Source of the DNA: Catonia carolina | Lineage: Eukaryota; Arthropoda; Insecta; Hemiptera; Achilidae | Length of the DNA stretch: 64,000 nucleotides | Assembly (NCBI GenBank): GCA_035578175.1 | Contig: JAQMRL010000008.1 | Span: 89,818,541-89,882,540 of the forward strand | Direction of reading: 5' to 3' | Shown: one piece after another, positions 1-12,009 of the stretch | Layout of the letters: every line of letters starts with the position of its first letter | How positions within the stretch are numbered: the stretch's first letter is position 1 | Translations under genes and position numbers: made by a program | The notes under the pieces: generated by a model | What the model was told of the DNA's origin: nothing | Database searches by the model: none | The model's input: only the letters and a program-made list of their open reading frames with translations

Positions 1-124
1 TGTTATAGGTATGTAGATTTGAAATGAGATGTGAACGATAGAACAGCTTGGAGAACTGCATCAAACCAGTCGAGAGACTGATGACAAAAAAAAACAGAAA
101 AACAATGAAATAGATTGAACTTAC

Positions 125-240
125 TTCAGCTACTTTAATAAATCGACCTCTTCTATTTTGTTTAACATCTAGGTAGAATCTTTTTGACTGTATCTGTAAC
201 ATTTTCGACGCCAACTCCTGCTCCCCCTGCTGCTGCTGCC
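125..240 (-). CDS. Pur-alpha: PUR-alpha, third coding exon (start of first PUR repeat); gene continues beyond the window
   Basis: Read on the minus strand this exon encodes four Gln, then [23 protein letters not shown] and [11 protein letters not shown]. That is the start of the first PUR repeat, nearly identical to what I know of insect Pur-alpha. PUR repeats are Whirly-like folds that bind purine-rich single-stranded DNA and RNA; the protein acts in the nucleus and in neuronal RNA granules. The acceptor is at 241-242 (gattacag before GGCAG) and the donor at 123-124 (gtaagttca), both strong. The 116 bp start in phase 1 and end in phase 0, which fits the upstream exons. The remaining repeats and the stop codon lie left of position 1. 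Family identity is very sure; vertebrate PURB and PURG are the paralogues to exclude. Confidence 0.95.
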
Positions 241-1064
241 CTGTAATCACAAACAAAAACATATTGTTAAAGAGCTGAAGATTATTAGCCACTTTTTATT
301 TTCTACAAACAAAACCTAAAAACCATTAAAACTAAACTAATGTAATTATCCAATTTATAACTTTTGTCGCCTGTAATGAGAAATAATTACAAATTAACAA
401 AAATGCTCTAGACAAAAAATTGTAGCATTTAATTAGTACATTTACTTAAAGGGATAATTTTTGATAAAACTAATTTTATTGCAGTTTCTTGCAGAAAATA
501 TCCAATTGCTATTAAAATAATGTTTGCACTATTAAGTACACGAAAAAAGGCTGATTTTGAAAACAAACCAGCAAGCAAAGCTCTCCCATGAATAACCACT
601 TGTGTTTTCTTAACGAGCCCTACAATTGTACTAAATGAAGGGAATGCAATTAAAATGATCTGAAATAAATTAAATTACAAAAATAAAATTGAAAAAATTA
701 CTTCTTTTCTAAAAACAAAATCCTTTTTTTTAAATAATCAACAGATTTCTGACAAAAATTATGAGAGAATATCAAGATATCGTTTAAAATGCTATTGGAA
801 TTGATTTCCGGAAAAATAAATGCCAAAAACTTACTATTGAACTTTATGTACCAGACAAAGGATGTTCATTAAAAAAAAAATGTATCAATTGTAAATCAAT
901 ACATACAAATTAACAAAACTGCAATAGAAAAAATGTAATAATGTGTGTAAATGTAATAGATGGAAGGTTTCCCGCCGGAAAAATTCTAAGCTAATAGGGG
1001 AGCCAAAGAAGACCAATCAAATAATCGACTGAAGTTATCCAATGAGGTCAAACAAGATAGAAAA
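241..1064. other. Intron sequence, nothing recognised
   Basis: AT-rich intron of PUR-alpha with homopolymer runs. No exon, repeat family or hairpin was seen. Confidence 0.5.
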
Positions 1065-1905
1065 AAATCTGGTGTGACACTCACACAACTTTCTCTTGCC
1101 AATACAAATAATGAACAATATTAACTAAACATTAGTAATAAACAGAAACCACACCACAAAAGAAACAACCTCAGTTTAGCTTAAAAATACGAAAAATCAC
1201 TTTCACGCTATACTGCACTAGACTCTGTAGAGAAAAATTTTCTAATTATAAAAGTTGTACATCTCTTAATTTCCTATAAATTGATTATATTTATACATTT
1301 TTGTCATAAAATGCATACTAAGGCTCAAATCTTTAAAAAAATCAGTTTTTTACAAATTTTCATGAGAAAAAAAAATCGTATTTACCGCTAAAATAAGCGT
1401 TATAAAAAAATTGTTTGCAATAAAAGTTGTAGGATTTTTAACTCTCTACAACTTTTATTATACACATTTTTGCGCTGAAATGCATATTAAAGTCACAATA
1501 TTAAAAAAACAATTTTTTAAAGCGTAAACCTCCCCAAAAATTTCAGCAGATATGGTGCCTACCCTATCTTATAGAGCATAAAAAGTTTAGTAAATGAGAT
1601 TTTTAAAAAAATCGTAGGACTCGTTTTTGAGAAAATCGCAAGATAGTGAAAAATTGCACAAATAAACTACTACTTCCGGTTGACCGATTTTGATGAAAAT
1701 GTTCGTGTCGGGTTAAATAGTGGTATGTAACTTTAACTTTTAAGTTTCAAGCTTGTATGATGTTCCGTTCTTGAGATATTCTGTTCACACGCACGCACGC
1801 GCACACACACAGACCAATTGCTAAACACATGTTTTTTTTGGGTTCATTTTTTTTGAAAACAATACTTTCCCTTCTATATATATTCATATAGGCAAAAGAA
1901 AGTAA
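1065..1905 (+). mobile_element. Repeat F, copy 1 (near full length)
   Basis: It starts aaatctggtgtgacactcac, soon followed by actttctcttgcc, and ends near ggcaaaagaaagt. These ends are inverted repeats of each other. Inside are two diverged direct units (each with aaaagttgta and taaaatgcat), a conserved block around ccggttgaccgattttgatg and a CA/CG microsatellite at about 1791-1812. There is no coding frame. It is probably a non-autonomous DNA transposon. Confidence 0.7.
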
Positions 1906-3119
1906 AAAAAATACATAGCTTTAGTAAAAAAAAAATCTAAGAATTATAGAAGATCAATTCCTCAAAATAAGATCTCGTATTTCATTCCCTTCCTTTGAAC
2001 CAAAAACATCATCGTAAGAAATAAAAGATGTGAACACAATCACGAAAAAATTAAGTTTAATTAATTGAATCGAAACAGAACAAAAGGATATTTATTTATT
2101 CATTAACAATATTATTGCAATCAAGAATAGCACAGTTACTCATATAAGGTATATTTTATTGTAATTTAGTATTCAATACAGTTTCTACAGATTACGCTCG
2201 TTTTAAGCAGGAAGAACAAAAAATAACTTAGAAGTTAGACAGCAAAAAACCATAAACCATACATTTTTTTTGTATCATCAAAAACTCGAGGGAAAATATT
2301 TTAATTTAGGAAGGCTGGGGATGAAACAAAATGAATTTCATCAACTACACAACTTAAAATATCAAATTGGAAATTTAATCTTTATCCCTGGAAAAAAATC
2401 ATTCAATACTAACATGCTATATATAATGTTGTTACACTTATGATACAGACACAGATTTTGTGAAATGAATTTAATCAAATTAGACAATCAAAATATAAAA
2501 CAAGATTATTCAAAAACATCAGTAAGACAATCCTGCCTAATACACACATCTATCGATGAATATAAATCTAAAACATAACAAAATCAATTTAATTAAATTC
2601 TGGATACAACTAATAAAAAATAACCACTTTTCTACGAACAATATGTTTCGATAAATAGATAAGAAATCAAGATGGAAAGGTTTGTTCTAAAGGAGTTTCA
2701 ATAAACAAAAGATTGTTTTACATGTAAAGCATTGCATGCAGAGAAAGCTGATTAAAAAAGAAAAATTAATAAATTCCTTTTTAAAAAAACCTACCGGCAA
2801 TTGCATAATGAAACCATCCCCTATGTATTATATTGACCATGATTTCCTTTGTTAGGTTTAACAATTTCACTGAATTTTAAGAATCACTTGTGAAATAACC
2901 ATACATATACATTCATACAATTTAAACCAGATATCCATTATGTCAGTATTTATTCCATATGTTCAAAATAATTGTTAAAAGTAATCGCTTAAAAAAAGTA
3001 CTTCAATCCACTGCACTTAACATGAAGCCGCCGGTTATCCATTGTTATCCTACAAATATTTACAAATCGGAAAAATAACATTATGGAACCGATCTTTACA
3101 ACAAAGATAATTCAATTTA
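1906..3119. other. Intron sequence, nothing recognised
   Basis: AT-rich sequence without a supported exon or a member of the repeat families found elsewhere. Confidence 0.4.
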
Positions 3120-3620
3120 AATTACAAAGTGATTTCAACTTCCGTACGGATTTTCCTGACGGCTTTCCGAATGAACCGGCACCAATCACCTGTCTCAAGG
3201 TCATCTCAGGCCCGGGCTACTAGTTGCATGGAGGGGGTGATACAGAGAACCGAGAGGGAGAGAGAAAATGAGAGGCAAGAAGAGTAAGGGCCTAGACGGT
3301 CATTGAACCTGCTGGTCGATCAATAAGCCGACGGTACTGCGACAAGACACCCTCACCGGCGTTCACCACTTTCTAAATTTAGAGACACATCAATAATATA
3401 GTCGCAACCTAGTAATTAGTATTTACCCTACCGACCCCTCTTACAAAACACTTTCTTCTTATCAGCTGAATAACCGTAACTGGGTCACCTTAATGCGCCA
3501 CAATTAAAATGATATCGACATTTCTTAGATAAGAGAATCACAGACTATCAGACTGATTCAAGGCCGCGCAATGCGTTCCGCAATGCCGACAACTTAACAC
3601 TCCAATCAATCTAGTTAGCA
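3120..3620. promoter_or_regulatory. GC/CpG-richer block in the PUR-alpha intron, function unknown
   Basis: Islands such as aggcccgggctactagttgc and caccctcaccggcgttcacc stand out from the AT-rich background, with a purine-rich run (gagagggagagagaaaatgag) in between. No open frame or repeat family explains it. It could be an alternative 5' exon or an enhancer. Confidence 0.3.
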
Positions 3621-3929
3621 ATATTCGTGGTTTAATCCTAAAATATATTTACTTCTACACAACTTAATTACTTAATTCTAAATTTTTTTTACGAAATAGT
3701 TTTGCCCCCTCCTGCACTAGATAAGCAGGAACCGAAACAACTTAACTAAAAAATAATTTCAAGAAAATCACAATAAGTAATAAACTGTTATATCCTCGAA
3801 AGAATTTCACAGCGACTTCAAAGAGAAAATTCGCGAAGTTCGAAAATTAAAAAAAATTAAAACAGCTGTTCTGTACATAAAACATCTGTTTGTTAAATTA
3901 GGCTACAACAATTTTAGAAAACCGATTAA

Positions 3930-4460
3930 AAATTTGGTACCTGAAGGGGACATATCTCCACGGAAGATTCTGCTTCGAAACATACTTCATCCGCATCCTC
4001 AAATTACGCCTAATCGGAAAACGTTTGTTACCTCCACATCGTATCAAAATAAAAAACACAGTTGTTTTTCAGCACCTAAAATTGAACCACCCCAAAAACC
4101 ACAACCAAAAAAAAAAACAGCTGCTGTCACCGTACCGTGCCGAACCGACCTCCTCTACCACTAACACTAACACCCGTCGTCGGTTCACGTCTTGCTCCGA
4201 TCACAATCACATCACGTTGACGTTACGTAACAACTGCATACCATATCATTGCTAACAGTTTGTTCCGACCAATATTACGCTGATATGCCGTCTCGCCGCC
4301 AGGTGCGCCACTGGTTCGCAATCAATGGATTGTTGTCATACAGCACCTAGAAAATGTAACATTTGCGCCTATTAAACCACACTGCACCCTCCCACTAAAA
4401 CTCCCGTACTTTAAACCGTATTACGGGAGGTCCAGTAAAGAGACAATAACGTCACTCAAA
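3930..4460 (-). promoter_or_regulatory. CpG-rich block with CRE-like sites; candidate alternative promoter/5' exon of PUR-alpha
   Basis: It contains gttgacgttacgtaac and aataacgtcactc (CRE-like), many CpGs and a purine/pyrimidine-skewed stretch. On the minus strand, gatatgtccccttcag|gtacc is a reasonable donor at about 3940. A 5'-UTR exon ending there could splice to exon 3. No convincing start codon with the right phase was found. Confidence 0.3.
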
Positions 4461-4924
4461 AACGCGGAAAACTTTAAACGTTTCAATGCGGTATTTCTAT
4501 CAAGAAATATAATTATATAAAGTTGTATTATTATAATAATATGAACTTCACAAGTTCAACAATTTATTCTATGCCGTAGCGTTAATTTCCTCTTCCCTCT
4601 TATCCTATAACTATTGTTCATCAGCGAATAAACTAGTACGCCTTGCGAAATAGTGTTCGTAGAAACCTTCATCATTCTATAATTTTCAATTTAGTTTTCC
4701 TTTCCTATAATTTTCAAAGAGTATTAGTTTTTTTACATAGAACTAATAATGTAATCCTAACATTAAAAACACAAAATCCTCCATTTAATTCATACGAATC
4801 TGTAACTAAAATACAATAGAAATAAATAAAACTACAGTACTAAAATATAAAATTATGTATTATATACTGTGTACACGAGTGGCGATAGCCGAAAACCTAT
4901 TGTCTATTAACAAAACAAAAAAAA

Positions 4925-5075
4925 GGTCGGCCCGTTAGTGCAATGGTCAGCACAATTGTGTTCTATGCCAGAGGTTTTGGGATCGATTCCCGTTAAGGTC
5001 CATCATAGTTTTCACTGATCACCATCTGCATTAACCTTAATGTGCAAAACACGTAGATCAATTTTAACAGAAAAT
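4925..5075 (+). mobile_element. tRNA-derived SINE, family A, copy 1
   Basis: A box-like cccgttagtgcaatggtcag and B box-like gatcgattccc lie about 45 bp apart, followed by a non-tRNA tail. It shares the head with copies at 12267, 53178 and (reverse) 21571. The acceptor stem does not pair, so it is not a tRNA gene. Confidence 0.7.
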
Positions 5076-5311
5076 GTCACTAAACTACACGTCGGAAAAA
5101 AATTATATACAAAATTGGCAGATTTTTAAATTCTCTTTTAAAATTAGACAATTAGGATTTTCTTATTAAATAAACTAACTCCAAATGGGGGTTTTGTAAT
5201 ATTAGCCATTAAAACCCAAAACCCACAATTTCCATGCCCTTATTGTATTTGGGAAGCAAGTTGACTGGCGTTTGCAGAAGTAATAAACGATAAAAATCAA
5301 CACATAAATAT

Positions 5312-5672
5312 CAAAAGTTTCAACTTCTAGAGGCTTTACTAAGTAAACCGAAAAGCGAACTATTAACAATATTGCCTTCCTCACAGAGTGAAAGTATGTT
5401 TAATAGCATGCTAGGCCCTCTGAAAAGCATTAACTTTCCACCCTGCAAATGACACCTTCACTTCATTCACCATAAGATCTGACTGTACAATGAAATTCAT
5501 TACTCTCAGAGAAGATAACTCTTGCTTGACTAGTATCTTTTTACACTTCTACCTCTCCTGTTGTTAAATGCTTCAGTAATAATTACCTGACCGTGTGATA
5601 AGAAATGTAACTATTATTTGTAGCTCTGGAACTAGCAGATCAAGTGTAAATAATTTAACACTCCATCACTAA
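5312..5672 (+). mobile_element. Repeat E, copy 1 (diverged, 5' part eroded)
   Basis: It shares the blocks aggctttactaagtaaa, ctgcaaatgacaccttcac and aaatgacaccttcacttcat, and the closing aacactccatc, with the other E copies. About 360 bp. Confidence 0.7.
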
Positions 5673-5977
5673 ACAGCAGCAATTAAACCTGAGAAAATGT
5701 TTCATGCAATGTTATTCTTGGAGTACGTAATGCTTTACAGATGTGAAACATGTAAGAGAAAAAAGAATGACTTAAGTTTTTTTTTAATTCGGGTCCGAAA
5801 CGATTAGAGAAAATCAATTGGACCTAGGAATAAAGTAGTACAGTATTAATGTGAATGGAAGAGAGAAAATCGATTCGATGGCAGCTATTCTTCATAGGAA
5901 AGCAAACATCCTACGATACAATGAGAGGATTACTTAAAAGTATCATGAAGAACCAGTAGGAGGCGAAGGATAGACTC

Positions 5978-6148
5978 CTTACACACACACCACCGGCATG
6001 CCGGGCCGGTTTGCTGGCCGTAGTGAACCATACTGGCAGCCGGCAATCTGGAAGTCTAGTCGACAGTCCCGGCTGCAAACCGGGCCGGTTCAGTGTGTAA
6101 AGCAACATTAACGCCAATGCTCGACTACACAGCCGGCGTGTGTGTAAG
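5978..6148. mobile_element. GC-rich 171-bp foldback element
   Basis: The ends cttacacacacaccaccggc and gccggcgtgtgtgtaag are inverted repeats. Inside, gccgggccggtttgc pairs with gcaaaccgggccgg, so the unit folds into nested stems. It is far more GC-rich than its flanks. No clear target duplication was found. A MITE-like element is likely, superfamily undetermined. Confidence 0.55.
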
Positions 6149-6797
6149 AAGAGGACATCGAAGAAAGTTTATGATTTCTTAAAATAGCTACAAAGAAATT
6201 AATGACGAAAACATCAACACGTCACAGGCAAAAATGATGCAAGGGGCTTGCTTAAGAGAGCAGACGAACCCATGATGAGCCCTAAATAAAGTTATTTAAC
6301 TTCCAACGCAAAAATACAAAAATTCAATTTTTTTTTAAATGGCTATAACAGATTTTTAATACATTTACCATAGTTCCACTTTCTGGCTAATTAAAATAGG
6401 ATAAACGATACCCCTAAAATAAGTACGAGGAGGGACTGTGCTCTCACAAACATTCTGTTTTACACAATTACAGCACTTTTAATGCATTTTAGCTCAAAAA
6501 CGTACACAGCAAAAATTAAAACCTAATTAAATGCAGTAGTTTAAGGGCCTATTCAAATTTTTCGTTTGATGTTTAGACGATATAGGCAATTTTATAACCA
6601 TGTGTGGTTTGAAAAACCACATTTATATGTTCTGAAATTACACGCTGAAAATTTAAAGAAGCTTTCAACATTTTATAAGGTAAATTTTTTCTAAACTTAA
6701 GTTTACAATTTGTGATCGTGAAACCTCGCTCAAAAACTGGTCCATTCTAAGCACACTCGTTTCGCGTTGTTAACCACACATTATATAATATTCTGTA

Positions 6798-6980
6798 GAC
6801 CGCCATCGTAGCGTAGTTATTAGCGCGCTAGCCTACAAAGCGAAAGGTCCAGGGATCGATTCCCGGCTAACGTCTGGAAATTTTAACAAGTTAGAACCCA
6901 CCGTTACAGTACCCAAAACCCACAGTTGTAAGTAAAGACCAAGCTGTCGATGCGACCTTATATAAAACTAAAAAAAAAAT
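6798..6980 (+). mobile_element. tRNA-derived SINE, family B, copy 1
   Basis: It has cgtagcgtagttattagcgc (A box region), gggatcgattcccgg (B box), a body with acccaccgttacagtaccc and an A-rich tail. The same body is at 35807 and, reversed, at 7019-7275. Confidence 0.7.
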
Positions 6981-7018
6981 TCTGTAAATACTCTTCTAAG
7001 TCTGTTGTAAAACAAGTA

Positions 7019-7275
7019 TTTTTTTTTTAGTGTTACAGTCTTGTAAACTTTTTTATTCATTAGCGACTACTAGGGGTTACGGTACAAAATCGTTGGGTTA
7101 TAAAACGTGTTAAAATTCCAGGACGTAGCCGGGACCTTCCGCTTCGCAGTAGGCACAGCGAGAACAGAATAAAGAATCTTTATTCTGTTCTGTTCAGAAT
7201 AAAGAATCTTTATTCTGTTCTCGCTGAGTAGGCAGCACAGTCTAGCACTCTAACCACTCGGCCATAGTTGCGAAC
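7019..7275 (-). mobile_element. tRNA-derived SINE, family B, copy 2, split by a palindromic insertion
   Basis: On the minus strand it starts with a tRNA-like tggccgagtggttagagtgc, continues with aaggtcccggctacg and the family B body, and ends in a T/A tail. A 71-bp palindrome (7156-7226) interrupts the head. Confidence 0.65.
7156..7226. mobile_element. 71-bp hAT-like palindromic micro-transposon with perfect 8-bp target duplication
   Basis: The unit begins CAGCGAGAACAGAATAAAGA and ends with its exact reverse complement. Its two halves are themselves palindromic. AGTAGGCA directly flanks it on both sides (7148-7155 and 7227-7234). An 8-bp duplication and CAG-starting ends are hallmarks of the hAT superfamily. 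The insertion sits in the head of a SINE, which makes the boundaries clear. Confidence 0.7.
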
Positions 7276-7908
7276 TAATAATTTTATAGAAATTCCAACC
7301 ACTCATAACCACACTATAGCAACACGCTGGAAAGAAAACGAGATCATTTTTTATAAATTCATAATGATCAAACCTGGAAAGAAAACGAAAAGTATACATT
7401 TTACAAGAATAAAATTCCCGATGTTTTTTCATAGTTGTATCTAGAAAAACAGATATGTTAACGGTTTAAGGTCACTACAGATTACCATGTCAGGTAATCT
7501 GTCAGGTAATCTGTCATGTCAGGTAATGTCATGTCAATCAGGCTAGTGAAAACTGAAAGGCAAAGATAGAACTCTAGTAGACAGACAGGCTGGCAGGCAC
7601 TAGGCACAGATCCGTGGAAGCCACACATATCTTTAAGTTACGGAATACAACAAGCACGCAATTTTATTTTTGAAACGAGACAATAATGTAACACAATCAA
7701 TAGCGTAAACTAATTACATCAGTCAGCGTACAAAACTATATTTCTACTTATTGAATTACAATTTCATTTATTTTTAAATACCCGACATGAATTTGTTTAA
7801 TACCGATAAAACAAATCACAAATGAAATCGTATCAACAAACATGTGTATCACTATAGTTATTTTGACGTTGGTGAAGGTGAACTGATTATATCATTTTGT
7901 CTAAACTA

Positions 7909-8395
7909 AAAAAATCTGGTGTGAAACACTCACACAACTTTCTCTTGCCAATGCAAATAATTAACAAAAAACCTAACATTAGTAATAAGACATTAGAAAT
8001 AAACAAAAAACTAACCTCAATAAACATAACCTAATTTTAATCATATATGAAAGACGCAAAATGAAAATCAACTGAGGTTGATTTTGTTTGGCTTAAAAAT
8101 ACGGAAAATCGCTCTTTCTCGCTAAAATAGACACTGTACAACATAATGCTTTAAATAAAAACTGTGGATCTTTTAATTTCCTATAAATTTGATTATAATA
8201 CACTTTTGTCGTAAAATGCATTCTAAGGCCGAAATCTTAAAAAAAAAAATTTCACACGTTTTCGTGAGAAAAAACCAAAAATCTCTAATTACTGCTAAAC
8301 TAAGCGTTATACAAAAAAAAATGTTTGAAATAAAAGTTGTAGGATTTTACATTCTCTATTAACATATTTGTACTAAGTTTTTTACGCTGAATAAA
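7909..8395 (+). mobile_element. Repeat F, copy 2 (3'-truncated)
   Basis: The 5' end aaaatctggtgtgaaacact and actttctcttgcc are present. It breaks off inside the second internal unit near acgctgaataaaagg. Confidence 0.7.
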
Positions 8396-8812
8396 AGGAT
8401 AGTTTGCCCGTGCCGATCGGTGGTGCGGTTACAGAGATAGCAAGGGTTCAGAATATTCTTAATAAATCAAAATTTAAAAGACGTACGAATTTGAAATTTC
8501 GTACACCCTCTAAAAATATAATTGTCTATGTTTTGTTAAATTTTCCAACTTTTCGATTATATAATTATCGAATTACACGCCTCTAAACGCATGAAATTTA
8601 TTGCGGTATCAAAAAACCCGGGTCTTTTTGTCTTTTTATCTTCAGTAAGATATGGCAATTCTTAAACGAAAGTAAAAATATAGGATTATTATAGGTCAAC
8701 GCAGAATAAAATTAGCTAAAGTATAATGAAAATATGTTGAATCCGGCTCATAGTTTTGGAGATGCAAGGGTTCAAACTCGGGTGTCTATGATTATGAACA
8801 CTGGTATAGGTT

Positions 8813-8938
8813 CTGCTCATAACAGTCAGGTGGAGTGTTAAATTATTTGCATTCGATCTGCTAGTTCCAGGGCTACAAATAATAGTTGTTTCTTATCAGA
8901 TGGTCAGCCTACATTATTATATGACTGAAACATTTAGG
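8813..8938 (-). mobile_element. Repeat E, fragment
   Basis: ctcataacagtcaggtggag through ttcttatcagatggtcagcc is the reversed terminal part of repeat E. Confidence 0.55.
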
Positions 8939-9454
8939 CCCGTCACGTACTATCGACCACGAGATTGAAAAGATTATAAATGCACAAATACGCACTTGGT
9001 CGCGGTCAAGAAGTCGCCGGCGACCAAAAATACAAGAGCGACTCACGGAAGACCAGTAAGTCGCGGCAACCAGTGAAATGCCTTGTTTTAAAAGAGCGCG
9101 TTCAGTATTCCGAGAAACTTTGGTGGAGACCAGACCATGAGTTTCAACACAGAAACGTTTATTTCAGAGATTGAATCACGCAGGTCCATTTGGGACTCGT
9201 CCAGTAATGATTACGCTGATCGTGAACTAAAAAAAAAACAATGGGAAGACATAGTTCTTCCCACGTTCTAGCATTACGGGATGCACTATTTTTTCGTTTT
9301 TTGTTCTTATCTTTTAATTAGATCATTGCGACAATTATTCTTCTACGTGTTGAACCTTTTGAACGATAATGACACATTTTTAACTTTGGGTTGACAATGC
9401 ATAACGGGCTTAAAGAACAGAAAAAGTTGAGGTGTATATAACAATAGTCAGAAA

Positions 9455-9500
9455 TGTATCTCTTCTGAGATAATGAATTTCATTATACAGCCAGACTCTA
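9455..9500 (-). mobile_element. Repeat E, 45-bp fragment
   Basis: It contains gaatttcattatacagccag, the most conserved internal block of repeat E, in reverse orientation and detached from the 8813 fragment. Confidence 0.4.
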
Positions 9501-10458
9501 AAAACTACATTACCTAAAGAACCATTTTAATCGGAATAAAAATACCTAACATTTTATGGCCAAAAGACAGAGTTCAAAAAACCCTTGGGGTTAACAGATC
9601 ATTAAAACCCCGTACACGCGCAAAGGCATCCTAAAACAAAGATCGGTGGTCGAATTCAAATATCAAAATCTTTCATACTATAAAATATTGTCACGCACTA
9701 AATACTATGAAAGAACTTACGAAAAAAGCGTTAAAATTTGACAAACATGTCATACAGAAAAGAAAATAATTATGATAAACACTTCGCAGAAATTTAAACA
9801 ATTACTTTAGTTTCATCCAGAAAAATTAGGTCATAAATAAGTAACAACAGATGTTAGTTTGAATACTAGAATATACTTATAAAAAAATCTCCGCTAAAAA
9901 TATGTACACAATATGTATATTAAACAACAAGGAATACGATATTTTTATCAGAAACAAACTTCCTTTTCTTTTTTATAAGAAGAGAAGCAGTAAGATAACC
10001 GAAGTAAATGTAAATAATGGTTTTATTTATTTATTTGTAAACGTATTTTCCCCGTACACTTCGCAAAACAAATTAAATATATTATCAAGTATTTCTTAAG
10101 AAAAAAATTGGTAATTCATAATTGGAACGAACAAAAAGTAGACTACAAATTCAAAAGTTTTCCAAGAATGATAAATTAGGGAAAACTTGCAAAAAGAAAA
10201 GTATTTATCAAATGAAATTTAACATGCTTCTCTTTACAAGGCTTAAAATCAATTCATGAACGAGACACAATTTTTCAATTGTTAACATATTATTCAATTT
10301 ATAAAAAATAAACTGTAACAAACTGTAAACTGTAAACTGTATAAACTGTACGACGGATAGAATTAAATTTTAAGCAGTATTATTGCATTTTACTCACTTG
10401 CGTATTAAAATGATCATAAAAATTTCTGCTAAACTTTACACAGGTTTTAAAAATTAGG

Positions 10459-11398
10459 AAAAATCTGGTTTGAAACACACACAACTTTCTCTAGCCAATG
10501 GATATAATGACAAAATATAACCCAACATTGGAAATAAAAAAATTAGAAAAACAAAAAACTAACCTCAAAAAAAACAACCTTATTTTAATCATGATGAGTA
10601 AATGATGCAAACAGAAAACCAACCTCAGTTTGTCATAATAATACGGAAAATCACACTTTCACGCTAAATTAGGCTTGTAGAGAAAAATGCTTAATGTAAA
10701 ATTTGTGGATCTTTTAATTTCCTATAAATTTGATTCCATACACTTATATCGTAAAATACATACAGAAGCCGAAATTTAAAAAAAAAATACTTTTTTACAG
10801 ATTTTCATTAAAAAAAAAACCAAAAATCACTAATTACTGCTAAACGAAGCGTTATACAAAAATGTTTTGAAATAAAAGTTGTAGATTTTAAATTTACAAC
10901 TTTTGTTATACACATTTTTGCCCTAAATTCGTTTTGAGGCTGTTATCTTAAGAAACCCAATTTTTTTACGAGAGAACAGCCTCCCCAAGAATTTCAGCAG
11001 ACATGGCGCTTACCCTATCTTGTACACCACAAAAAAGGTAGAAAATGAGGCGATTTTTAAAAAAATGAGGCGATTTTATAAAAAAATCGTAGGACCCGTT
11101 TTTGAAAAACCGCAAAAAGTGAAAAATTACACGTATAAACTACTACTTGACCGATTTTGATGAAAATGTTCGTGTCGGGTCCTCTAGCGGTACCTAATTA
11201 AGTTTCAATTTCATACGATTTTCCGTTCTTGAGATATTATCTTGTTCACACCACGCGCGCGCGCGCACAAACACAAAGACCAATCGCTAAAAAACATGTT
11301 TTTTTTTTGTTCAAGGGGTCTGAAAACGTGTATATCCAGCGAAAACTCGTTAAGAAAACAATACTTTCCTTCATATAAGCAAAAGAAAACAAAAAAAG
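10459..11398 (+). mobile_element. Repeat F, copy 3
   Basis: A near full-length copy with ends aaatctggtttgaaac and ataagcaaaagaaaac. It has both internal units and a CG/CA microsatellite at about 11249-11272. It is directly followed by another F copy. Confidence 0.7.
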
Positions 11399-12009
11399 TA
11401 TGGTGTGAAACACTCACACAACTTTTTCCTGCCAATGTAGATAATGAACAATGTAAAATGAAAAAACAAAACGTAATTTTCATCATGAGTGAATAATGCA
11501 AAATGAAAATCAACCCTCAGTTTGGCTTAAAAATACGGAATCACTCTGACGCTAAACTAGGCTCTGTAGAGAAAAACTGTCAACAAGAATGTCGTAGGTT
11601 TTTTATTTATTACTTTAATTATATACACTTTTGTCGTAAAATGGTTAAAGGCCGCAATCATCAAAAATCCAATTTTTTAGAGGTTTTGATGGGAAAAAAC
11701 AGAAAATTACTAATTACCGCTAAACTATGCGTTTTACGAAAATATTTAAAATAAAAGTTGTAGGTTTTTAAATGTTCTACAACTTTAATTATATGCACTT
11801 TTGCTCTAAAATACACATTCAGGTCGCAATATAAAAAAACACTTACGAGAAAACAGCCTCCCCAAAAATTTCAGCAGACATAGTTTCATTTCATAGTTGC
11901 ACTTACCGTATCTTGTAAAGCATAAAAATGTAATATAGGCGATTTTTTTTTTAAAATGTAGGGGCAATTTTTGAGAAAATTGCACGAATAAACTACTGCT
12001 TCCGGTTGG
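11399..12009 (+). mobile_element. Repeat F, copy 4 (3'-truncated, in tandem with copies 3 and 5)
   Basis: It opens tggtgtgaaacactcacaca and stops at aaactactgcttccggttgg, where the next copy begins. The run of three copies spans 10459-12857. Confidence 0.7.

Noticed and set aside
3160..3215. Minus-strand frame reading VIGAGSFGKP, like a kinase glycine loop
   Set aside because: About 26 codons only, no further kinase motif and no proper splice site after it. Chance similarity.
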